This document shows, piece after piece, positions 26,014 to 31,930 of a stretch of 64,000 nucleotides of DNA. The stretch covers positions 1-64,000 of the forward strand of contig NZ_PPEK01000011.1 of NCBI RefSeq assembly GCF_002899715.1, in the 5' to 3' direction. This stretch comes from Enteroscipio rubneri (GTDB taxonomy: Bacteria > Actinomycetota > Coriobacteriia > Coriobacteriales > Eggerthellaceae). Position numbers and translations under genes: made by a program. The notes below the pieces were generated by a model that worked only from the letters and a program-made list of their open reading frames with translations, did no database searches and was not told the DNA's origin. The stretch's first letter is position 1, and each line of letters begins with the position of its first letter.

Positions 26014-26506
26014 TCTCTAATCCGATTTTGACGGTTTTCTTACGGCCAAGAATCTCCATCTCCAGATACGCAAGGCGCTTGTGGCGATCGAGCTTCTTGA
26101 TGAGGCCCGTCTGATTCATAAGCGGGCCGTTGAGGATCACGATCTCGTCCCCTTCCATCACACCGTTCGAAAACTCGACCACGCGATGGCCGGGTTTTGT
26201 GAACGCGTTGACGAAGGCGGCTTCTTGATCGTCAAGAGGGATGAACACATCGTTGTTGCCCAAAAGTCTGGTGAACTTCGGGACGCTTCGCAGCGCCTCT
26301 TGCAGCCTCCCAGGATGTTCGGTGATCACGAATATATAACCGGGCAGCAGCACCTCGGTGCATATGGTCCACACGCCCCGGATACGTTTTTTTACCTCGT
26401 ATTGGGGGATGAAGCACTCTTGGATCAGTTCTTCGTCGACAAGCTTATAGATCAGATCAAGCACGTGCTTTTCCTGACCGCCGACTGTTTGCACGACGTA
26501 CCACAT
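25994..26506 (-). CDS. loaP: LoaP-family transcription antiterminator (NusG paralogue)
   Basis: The 170-aa protein has an N-terminal NGN domain (MWYVVQTVGGQEKHVLDLI, VLLPGYIFVITEHPGRLQEAL) and a C-terminal KOW domain (GVMEGDEIVILNGPLMNQTGLIKKLDRHKRLAYLEMEILGR). Length and wording fit LoaP rather than housekeeping NusG. LoaP proteins are known to load onto RNA polymerase at specific RNA hairpins and let it read through terminators in long polysaccharide or antibiotic operons. That suits the ~25 kb of genes downstream. GGGAGGTGAT gives a near-perfect ribosome binding site before ATG 26506. A structured, non-coding 290-base stretch precedes it. Action on this operon is inference from position. 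Confidence 0.88.
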   Translation of the reverse strand: MWYVVQTVGGQEKHVLDLIYKLVDEELIQECFIPQYEVKKRIRGVWTICTEVLLPGYIFVITEHPGRLQEALRSVPKFTRLLGNNDVFIPLDDQEAAFVNAFTKPGHRVVEFSNGVMEGDEIVILNGPLMNQTGLIKKLDRHKRLAYLEMEILGRKKTVKIGLEIVRKRP

Positions 26507-26510
26507 GCCA

Positions 26511-26774
26511 TCACCTCCCTAGTAAGACCAATGGGAATATGGCTTCGCTTGAGCCATTCGGCCAAAACGCAACAACGATATAGTCCTCTTGATCGATCCG
26601 GAACGCGCACCCAGCGACGATCCCGCTTTCCTCAAGATATGCGTACGCTTCGACGGCCTACTGCAAGAGAGTCAGCCGCATTTGCGCAACAGGTGCAGTT
26701 TCCTGCCGCTTGGTCACAGCGCTTCTGCTGCGATCAAGCGGCAAAAAGCTTGCCGTCGCGCGGGCAGCCAGCGT
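26511..26774 (-). pseudogene. Possible small gene remnant in the loaP leader
   Basis: In one minus frame the bases before loaP read as protein-like sequence (…ESGIVAGCAFRIDQEDY, VVAFWPNGSSEAIF) ending at TGA 26513-26511. A TAG at 26660-26658 interrupts the frame, and a second stop lies upstream near 26777. No start with a ribosome binding site serves the lower segment. It may be the decayed end of a gene, or coincidence within a structured leader. The family is not recognised. Confidence 0.35.
26705..26755 (-). promoter_or_regulatory. Two overlapping RNA hairpins upstream of loaP
   Basis: Bases 26705-26742 form a near-perfect 38-nt hairpin: about 17 paired positions with one mismatch and two G-U pairs, and a 4-nt loop. 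A second hairpin, CGGCAA-N5-TTGCCG at 26739-26755, shares its last four bases with the first, so the two are mutually exclusive. Neither is followed by a U-run, so they are not ordinary terminators. They could be a LoaP-recognition element or an attenuation switch; this is inference from position. Confidence 0.5.
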
Positions 26775-26796
26775 TCAGCCGACCCATCGTTCACTC

Positions 26797-27450
26797 TCAC
26801 ATACGCGCATGCGCTCCTCGGCATCGGTATGTCCTCCGCGCCTCAGCGAAGCAGTCGTAATGCTCCACTCGATGCGCGTCGCTTGCAATGTAGCTGTACA
26901 GGTTCTCCTCGAACAGCTTCTTTGCCGGCTTTCGTTCCTTGCCCATGCGCCCGCCTACCACGAAATCGGCCGAGGCCTGCAGCTTGCAGCCCATGCGCAC
27001 TAGCTCGCGCGCCACCTCCACGTCCTCCTGCACCGCAAGGTAGCGCTCGGGATGCGCGATGATCACCGTATAGCCTTTGCCCTGCAGTTCGAAGATCGTT
27101 CGCTCGTACACGTCGAAATCGTGCTTATGACAGCGCGTCGACAGCTCCAAAAGGAATTCGTTCGTGCCATCGAAGTGCAACCGATCAGCCCACTCCATTC
27201 CGAGCTCCATAAGCTTCGCGTGGTTGACCTCCCAGCCCATCGTCAGAGGAAACCCGTCGGCATGTGCTCGCAACAACTCGAACGCTTCTCGCATCGCTCT
27301 ATAATCGAAATATGGATCGCGTACGTGCGGCGTGCATACGATAGACGTAATGCCCGCGCCCTTCGCAGCCTCAAGCATCGCAAGCGATGCCGCCAGGTCG
27401 GGGGCACCATCGTCGACGCCCGGCACTATATGGCAATGGAGATCGCGCAT
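26797..27450 (-). CDS. CpsB/YwqE-like PHP-family tyrosine phosphatase
   Basis: The 217-aa PHP-domain metallo-phosphatase shows the CpsB signature DLHCHIVPGVDDGAPDL at the N-terminus, CTPHVRDPYFDY, MGWEVNHAKL, IIAHPERYLAVQ and SDAHRVEHYDCF. The His/Asp/Glu residues of these motifs bind the metal cluster. It should dephosphorylate the CpsD-like kinase encoded immediately upstream (three bases apart), resetting the length-control cycle of polymer export. A GGAG site precedes ATG 27450. It ends the regulatory block of the operon, before the 290-base leader of loaP. Confidence 0.9.
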   Translation of the reverse strand: MRDLHCHIVPGVDDGAPDLAASLAMLEAAKGAGITSIVCTPHVRDPYFDYRAMREAFELLRAHADGFPLTMGWEVNHAKLMELGMEWADRLHFDGTNEFLLELSTRCHKHDFDVYERTIFELQGKGYTVIIAHPERYLAVQEDVEVARELVRMGCKLQASADFVVGGRMGKERKPAKKLFEENLYSYIASDAHRVEHYDCFAEARRTYRCRGAHARM

Positions 27451-27453
27451 CGG

Positions 27454-28266
27454 CTATCTCCTCGAACCCCGTTTCGGCGGCACGACGCTCGCCGTCGTCG
27501 GATGCGGATTCGAGCGATACGCCTGCTGTTTCGACATGGACGCATGCGAGGCAGACGTCGCAGGAGCAACGTTCTGAGAAACCTCGGGCTTCACCCGTTC
27601 GCCCGAATTGGTGTAGTACGCGTAATAGTATTCGGATCCAGAACCCTCAACGAACGTGGCGCATACGCCGATCACCTTAGCGTTGGCCTTCTGCAGCTGC
27701 TCGTAAGCCTCCATTAGCTCAGAACGCTTCGTCAGATTCGGTCGAACGACCATAATCGTCGCATCAACGAGCGTCGAAAGGATGGCAGCATCCACGAACG
27801 TGCCAACCGGCGGCATGTCGAAGATCACATAGTCGTAGCCTCTTTCCAGCTGACTCACCAGACGGCTGAAGCGCTTCGATGAGATCAAGTCGGCTGGATT
27901 CGGAATATTCGGCTCGGTATCGAGAAACTGCAGGTTAGCTGTCGTCGTGCTTACCACGGCAGCATCCAGCGGCGCAGCATCGGACAACACCGCGTACAGA
28001 CCCGACGAAGCACGCACCTTCAGCATCGAAGCTAAGCTGCGCCGTCGCATATCCGCCTCGACGAGCAGCACGCGCTTTCCGGCCGTCGCCATCGCTTGCG
28101 CTAGATTGACTGAAACGGTCGACTTCCCCTCGTTTGGCACCGAACTCGTAATGACGATGGATTTGATGGGCTCGTCAACTGACATGAACCGGATGTTCGC
28201 GAACAGCGTCTTCGCCGCGTTCTGTATCTCGAGTTGGTTTGAAGACTGCTTTTTCTTCTTGGCCAT
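27454..28266 (-). CDS. CpsD/YwqD-like tyrosine-protein kinase
   Basis: The 270-aa BY-kinase has a Walker A motif (VPNEGKSTVSVNLAQ), Walker A' (VLLVEADMRRRSLA) and Walker B (YDYVIFDMPPVG). A Tyr cluster for autophosphorylation (SEYYYAYY) is followed by an unusually long Ser/Ala/Pro-rich tail of ~50 residues. It works with the separate Wzz-like membrane protein at 28276 as its activator, the Gram-positive split arrangement. AGGAGGGG precedes ATG 28266. The tail beyond the Tyr cluster is atypical; most family members end soon after it. Confidence 0.92.
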   Translation of the reverse strand: MAKKKKQSSNQLEIQNAAKTLFANIRFMSVDEPIKSIVITSSVPNEGKSTVSVNLAQAMATAGKRVLLVEADMRRRSLASMLKVRASSGLYAVLSDAAPLDAAVVSTTTANLQFLDTEPNIPNPADLISSKRFSRLVSQLERGYDYVIFDMPPVGTFVDAAILSTLVDATIMVVRPNLTKRSELMEAYEQLQKANAKVIGVCATFVEGSGSEYYYAYYTNSGERVKPEVSQNVAPATSASHASMSKQQAYRSNPHPTTASVVPPKRGSRR

Positions 28267-28275
28267 GATCCCCTC

Positions 28276-28929
28276 CTAGCCCTTGATGGTTGGAATCCGG
28301 CCGATAATCGGCAATCCGAGCAGTTCTTCCGCTTCCTCCGCACTGCGCACGCGCGTATTCACCATATCGATGAGCACAACGATGGCAACAGCCAAGAAAA
28401 TGCCCGCGAGGAACGCGACGGCGGTGTACATCGCGCGTGGAGGGCCGGAAGGAGCGGCGGGCTCTACCGCCTTGTCGATGGCGTTGACCGCGCGCACGTC
28501 CATAGCTTCCTGCGCGACGTTGTCAGTGGTCGCGGCCAGCTGGTTCGCGACGATGGCGACGGACTGCGCCGACTCCCCCGTGACGGTGAGCGTGAGCACG
28601 CGCGTCGTGGTCGCGCTCGTGACCTTGATGTCATATCCGGCGAGCGAGTCCATATGCAGCGCCGACGCGGCGTCGCTGAGCACGCGATCGCGCTCGATAA
28701 GGGCCGCCACGTCGTTCGTGAGCATCTGGCTGGCCGTCAAGTCAGTGTTCGACACGCCGCTCGACTCGCTGTCCGATTTCGTCAGCACATACATCGAAAC
28801 GCTGGCTGAATACTGGTTCGGCAAAAACAGCCATGCGAAGGCCGCCATCGCTATTGCGCACGCAATGGGAAGCGCGATAACGAGCTTCAGATGCTTTCGC
28901 AGAAGCTTTATCAATTCCAGAAGAGTCAT
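28276..28929 (-). CDS. Wzz/CapA-like chain-length determinant membrane protein
   Basis: The 217-aa protein has two membrane helices (residues ~17-37 and ~173-193) flanking an extracytoplasmic domain, the normal CapA/Wzz layout. The N-terminal MTLLELIKLLRKHLKLVIAL and the PxxP-like SGPPRAMYTAVAF before the second helix are family features. It regulates polymer length and activates the kinase encoded next, nine bases downstream. Without an outer membrane, the partners would be the polymerase and the LCP ligase. Confidence 0.9.
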   Translation of the reverse strand: MTLLELIKLLRKHLKLVIALPIACAIAMAAFAWLFLPNQYSASVSMYVLTKSDSESSGVSNTDLTASQMLTNDVAALIERDRVLSDAASALHMDSLAGYDIKVTSATTTRVLTLTVTGESAQSVAIVANQLAATTDNVAQEAMDVRAVNAIDKAVEPAAPSGPPRAMYTAVAFLAGIFLAVAIVVLIDMVNTRVRSAEEAEELLGLPIIGRIPTIKG

Positions 28930-28978
28930 GAACGTCCTTTACGCATGGTTACCTGCCTGAGCTTGACCGCAGAAGCCA

Positions 28979-30244
28979 TCACAATGACTCCGTCGCATTT
29001 GAAGCTGGCCCGTCGCCCTCTTGGGGTTCGCCCGACGTGCTTGCTGTATCGGTCGTATCGGAGGACTCGGCGCCTGCAGTGGGTGCGGCGTTCGGATCCT
29101 CGCCCGCATCAACCCGCTGCATCATCTCCGTCCAGCCCGGATACTCCGTCACTACGTAGCTTATGCCGTCGATCGTGGTTGTGGACGAGGGCACGAGCCC
29201 CGAATAGAACGTCACGGCCCCGGCTGTTTGGAATTTCTGAGCCAGTTCGATAATCTCGTTGAGACCATAGTCAGTGCTCACACATTCAGCAAGCTGCTGG
29301 ACGGTGCCGGGAAGATCGAGCGGCGATACATCGAGCACCTTCTTGACGATGGCCTGGGCCAGTATCCGCTGGTTGTCGGCGCGTTGGAAATCGCCGCGCG
29401 TGTATCCGTAGCGTTCACGCGCAAACGCGAGCGCCTGTTCGCCGTTGAGCAGCTGCTCTCCGGCTTCGATGCGCTTTCCGGTATTGCTTGAGCCGGTTTC
29501 ATCGTTGGTGACGGGTACGTTCACCCACACCCCGCCTAGCGTATCGACGAGTGTCTCGAGTTCCTGAAAGTGTATTTCCGCATAGTGGGTGATGGGCACG
29601 CCGGCAAATTTCGACACCGCATCCACCGCCCCAGCCGCACCGTCGAAGGCATACGCCGCATTGATCTTCTGTCGGCCGTGACCAGGTAGCTCGACCATCG
29701 TGTCGCGCGGAATGGAGACCATGGTGATAGTGCCGTTCTGCGGATCGACGCGCGTGAGGATGATGACATCGGAGCGAGAGGCCTCGTCGCTCTCGCGCGC
29801 GTCCGAACCCAGCACGAGCATGTAGAACGGCTTATCCTTCGTCTCGGCGGTCACCGGCTGAAGAGCGGCCTTCAGATTATCGGCCTCCTGCTTGTTGTCG
29901 AAGGAAAGCGCCTGATTGATGGAATTGAGGTACAAAGCCGCCGCGCCGCCCACCAGTCCGAACACGCACACGATAGCCGCGAGCGTGATAAGAACGGCTT
30001 TGCGCGCCGAATGCTTTTTGCGCTTCTTGCGAACGCGGAGGATCTCTTCGGAACGCGAGAGATCGGGAGCAGCCATAAGGCGTGAATCGGTAGGCGCAGA
30101 TGCGGCTCGTCGAGCGCTGGAACGTTGATTCGGCGGCGGCACCACAGGACGAAATGCCGCAGGCTGCGATTCAGGCGGTATTACATCATGCTGTTGATGG
30201 TGTCTTGCAGGCTCGGGACCGGGAATTCGGGAGTTCTCTCTCAT
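28979..30244 (-). CDS. LytR-CpsA-Psr (LCP) family glycopolymer ligase
   Basis: The 421-aa protein has a ~75-residue cytosolic N-terminus rich in Pro/Arg, one membrane helix (AVLITLAAIVCVFGLVGGAA) and an LCP domain. Key residues are in LVLGSDARESDEASRSDVIIL, MVSIPRDTMVELPGHGRQKINAAYA and EQALAFARERYGYTRGDFQRADNQ, with the conserved Asp/Arg residues that bind pyrophosphate. A Ser/Thr/Gly-rich tail follows. It should move finished polymer from the lipid carrier to peptidoglycan. It is first in the operon, ~245 bases after the promoter. The only Shine-Dalgarno-like stretch is a G9 run eight bases before the ATG. Confidence 0.92.
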   Translation of the reverse strand: MRENSRIPGPEPARHHQQHDVIPPESQPAAFRPVVPPPNQRSSARRAASAPTDSRLMAAPDLSRSEEILRVRKKRKKHSARKAVLITLAAIVCVFGLVGGAAALYLNSINQALSFDNKQEADNLKAALQPVTAETKDKPFYMLVLGSDARESDEASRSDVIILTRVDPQNGTITMVSIPRDTMVELPGHGRQKINAAYAFDGAAGAVDAVSKFAGVPITHYAEIHFQELETLVDTLGGVWVNVPVTNDETGSSNTGKRIEAGEQLLNGEQALAFARERYGYTRGDFQRADNQRILAQAIVKKVLDVSPLDLPGTVQQLAECVSTDYGLNEIIELAQKFQTAGAVTFYSGLVPSSTTTIDGISYVVTEYPGWTEMMQRVDAGEDPNAAPTAGAESSDTTDTASTSGEPQEGDGPASNATESL

Positions 30245-30252
30245 TTAGAGGA

Positions 30253-30261
30253 CCCCCCCCC
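30253..30261 (-). repeat. G9 tract at the LCP ribosome-binding position
   Basis: Nine G on the coding strand end eight bases before ATG 30244. No AGGAGG-like alternative is present, so the tract probably serves as the ribosome binding site and its length would affect initiation. Confidence 0.75.
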
Positions 30262-30339
30262 GACTGTCCGGTCGTACGGGCGCTATCGCGCGAACCGGAG
30301 CGGCCGCAGCAAAACAAACCGATTCCGAGCACAGGCAAA

Positions 30340-30366
30340 CCGCTCGGGCAGCAAAAGCTCGAGCGG
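30340..30366 (-). promoter_or_regulatory. Leader hairpin of the polysaccharide operon
   Basis: On the minus strand CCGCTCGAGC-TTTT-GCT, a 3-nt bulge and CGAGCGG form a strong stem-loop followed by TTTGCC. It lies in the ~245-nt leader between the promoter and the LCP start. It could be an attenuator with a weak U-run or a protein-recognised element; the sequence does not decide which. Confidence 0.45.
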
Positions 30367-30499
30367 TACTTAGATCGTTTATCCGCGTGATGCAGCACAT
30401 GAGAATAAAAAAGGCTCCGTTTTTCTCTATCGTAACGTCAGCCAATAAGGCACACGCATCAAGCGCGCCAATGGCGGTACGTTATTCACCCGTTTAAAT

Positions 30500-30528
30500 A
30501 TCATACTGGGTAGACTACGGTTTGACAA
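30500..30528 (-). promoter_or_regulatory. Sigma70-like promoter of the polysaccharide operon
   Basis: The minus strand has TTGTCA (30528-30523), a 17-base spacer and TATGAT (30505-30500), a near-consensus pair in an AT-rich pocket. Transcription would start near 30493 and run into the LCP gene. No later internal promoter is this strong. Confidence 0.7.
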
Positions 30529-30549
30529 CGAAAAAGCGCTGAATGGAGT

Positions 30550-30560
30550 CCCCCCCCCCC
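30550..30560 (-). repeat. G11 tract upstream of the operon promoter
   Basis: Eleven C on the plus strand (G on the operon strand) lie 21 bases upstream of the -35 box, where a length change could alter spacing to any upstream activator. Confidence 0.75.
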
Positions 30561-30601
30561 GCACTTCATTCACGTTTTATACATACTTGTCAGTCTTATA
30601 A

Positions 30602-31285
30602 TTACCCTGTGTAATCATATTCCGGTGCGAACCGAAGGAGCTCCCGCGGGTCCTCGATCACCGCATCCGCACCGGCCTTCCGCAGGCCCGCAGCACCATG
30701 GTAGCCCCATGCAGCTCCGAGTGAAAACACGCCCGCATTGCGCGAAACCGCGACATCGGTACCCGAGTCCCCCACATACACCGTCTGAGCGGGCGTCGAA
30801 TCCAACTCTGCAATCGTGCGCAGCAGGCCGGTCGGATCAGGCTTGCGCGGAATCTCCTCGCTCTCGCCGTGCATCACATCGAAAATGTCCGGGAGATACA
30901 GGTTGATGACATCATGCACGCCCGCGTCGAACTTGTTGGACAGCACGCCGAGGCGGACACCGCGCCCTTTCAGCTCCTGAAGCGTCTCGACCATATGCGG
31001 GTAGGCCCGAGTTAGTTTATTGCCGATGATCGGGTACAGCTCCTTCCAGCGGCGCATGGTGGCGTCAGCCTGCTCGGATGTTGCTGTGGCGGGAACAGCC
31101 AGGCGAATAAGCGCTTCGGCCCCGGCACCGACGAAGCTGTGGATCTCGTCACGCGTACGGCTGGGGAACCCTTGCTCGCGCAACGCCTCGTTCGTGAGTT
31201 CTACGAGGTCGGGTAGTGTGTCGAGCAGCGTGCCGTCCAGATCGAAAACGAACGTATTGTATACGGGTATGGTTTGCTGGCTCAT
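30602..31285 (-). CDS. HAD-family phosphatase, phosphoglycolate-phosphatase type
   Basis: The 227-aa protein is a HAD subfamily IA hydrolase. It has FVFDLDGTLLDTLPDLVELTNEAL (nucleophile Asp and general-acid Asp), a helical cap at residues ~25-95, GVLSNKFD (motif II), the motif III lysine in RKPDPTGLL, and VYVGDSGTDVAVSRNAGV (motif IV acids). Length and cap type match Gph/PpaX-like enzymes that hydrolyse phosphoglycolate or related small phosphates. AAAGGCAG precedes ATG 31285. It lies between the tRNA-Gly terminator and the polysaccharide promoter and looks monocistronic. The exact substrate cannot be assigned from sequence. Confidence 0.9.
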   Translation of the reverse strand: MSQQTIPVYNTFVFDLDGTLLDTLPDLVELTNEALREQGFPSRTRDEIHSFVGAGAEALIRLAVPATATSEQADATMRRWKELYPIIGNKLTRAYPHMVETLQELKGRGVRLGVLSNKFDAGVHDVINLYLPDIFDVMHGESEEIPRKPDPTGLLRTIAELDSTPAQTVYVGDSGTDVAVSRNAGVFSLGAAWGYHGAAGLRKAGADAVIEDPRELLRFAPEYDYTG

Positions 31286-31346
31286 TGTCTACTGCCTTTC
31301 ATTGGATGTGAAGTGCGCACTCGAGGATGCGTCGGCATATACTACA

Positions 31347-31366
31347 AAACCCGCCGCAGCGGGTTT
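31347..31366 (-). terminator. Intrinsic terminator of the tRNA-Gly gene
   Basis: A perfect 8-bp stem (AAACCCGC/GCGGGTTT) with a CGCA-complement loop is followed on the minus strand by a short T-run (GGGTTTTGT). It lies 12 bases beyond the tRNA 3' end. Confidence 0.7.
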
Positions 31367-31378
31367 CGTGAATGTCGA

Positions 31379-31453
31379 TGGAGCGGGTGACGGGACTCGA
31401 ACCCGCGAATACAAGCTTGGGAAGCTTGGGCCTTACCACTTGGCGACACCCGC
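31379..31453 (-). tRNA. tRNA-Gly (anticodon CCC)
   Basis: The cloverleaf is complete: acceptor stem GCGGGTG/CACCCGC, D-arm GCCAAGTGGTAAGGC, anticodon arm CAAGC-TTCCCAA-GCTTG with anticodon CCC, and T-arm with GGTTCGAGTCCC-type sequence. The 3' TCCA is encoded. The 75-nt length is typical for tRNA-Gly. The minus-strand terminator hairpin follows directly. Confidence 0.95.
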
Positions 31454-31465
31454 ATTGTCGATGAA

Positions 31466-31711
31466 TTATAACCTTACCTTGCCCTTTCTTGGAACAATTT
31501 CAGCGAATAATCCATCTATAACGAATCCGACAGCCAGCAACTCAGCCTCGTGGAGGAACCGTGCGGCATCGTCAGCCATAAGCAGGTCGATGAGCGGCTT
31601 GTTCTTCTTGAACACCCGCGTGAGGAACTTCGCCTTCGCCACGTTCTTCGCGATGTCGTCTTTTTCGAGGACGTAGTTTATGACCTCGCGCGGGAACTTG
31701 AAGATCCGTGC
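31466..31711 (-). pseudogene. Truncated gene, C-terminal fragment of unknown protein
   Basis: A minus frame of ~82 codons ends in TAA 31468-31466 and reads as convincing protein (e.g. KFPREVINYVLEKDDIAKNV, LIDLLMADDAARFLHEAELL). It begins directly after an in-frame TGA at 31714-31712 and has no usable start or ribosome binding site. The piece therefore looks like the 3' end of a gene whose front was lost. The break coincides with the base of a long hairpin at 31720-31762. I do not recognise the family. Confidence 0.6.
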
Positions 31712-31719
31712 TCAACCTC

Positions 31720-31762
31720 GGCCAGAGGGGCTGCATCACTTTTGATACAGCCCCTCTGGCCC
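31720..31762. terminator. Long perfect hairpin, terminator or element end
   Basis: GGCCAGAGGGGCTG (31720-31733) pairs perfectly with CAGCCCCTCTGGCC (31749-31762). ATCA/TGAT extends the stem toward the loop, giving ~18 bp. U-runs are weak on both sides. It may be a bidirectional terminator or the end of a vanished insertion. Confidence 0.5.
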
Positions 31763-31885
31763 TGCTTAGATTTTACTTTCGACCGTCCAACATTTTGGGA
31801 TCTCGTTCAGTTCGAGACGAGCGGGGGCGCTCATTTTGTCCTAAAAGTGCCTGTCCCCTTTTAGAACAGGGTGGTACTGACGGGG
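31763..31885. other. Non-coding stretch with a mobile-element-like motif
   Basis: No gene is present. AAAAGTGCCTGTCCCCTTTT at 31843-31862 resembles a motif I associate, from memory, with REP/insertion-element ends in many bacteria. It lies between two strong hairpins and next to a truncated gene. Confidence 0.35.
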
Positions 31886-31917
31886 AGGCCCGGCGCCGCG
31901 GGGGCGGCGCCGGGCCT
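31886..31917 (-). terminator. Hairpin after the giant adhesin gene
   Basis: A perfect 14-bp GC stem (AGGCCCGGCGCCGC / GCGGCGCCGGGCCT) with a 4-nt loop lies 13 bases past the adhesin stop. There is no U-run, but its stability and position fit a transcription end. Confidence 0.6.
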
Positions 31918-31930
31918 TGGGCGGTACTGG

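Noticed and set aside
30245-30445. Small minus-strand frame ending at the LCP start codon
   Set aside because: No ribosome binding site and it spans the leader hairpin; Cys/Ala-rich translation is not protein-like.
31843-31862. Calling the AAAAGTGCCTGTCCCCTTTT region an insertion sequence
   Set aside because: No transposase and no paired terminal repeats are visible; only a motif resemblance, so it is kept as a note.
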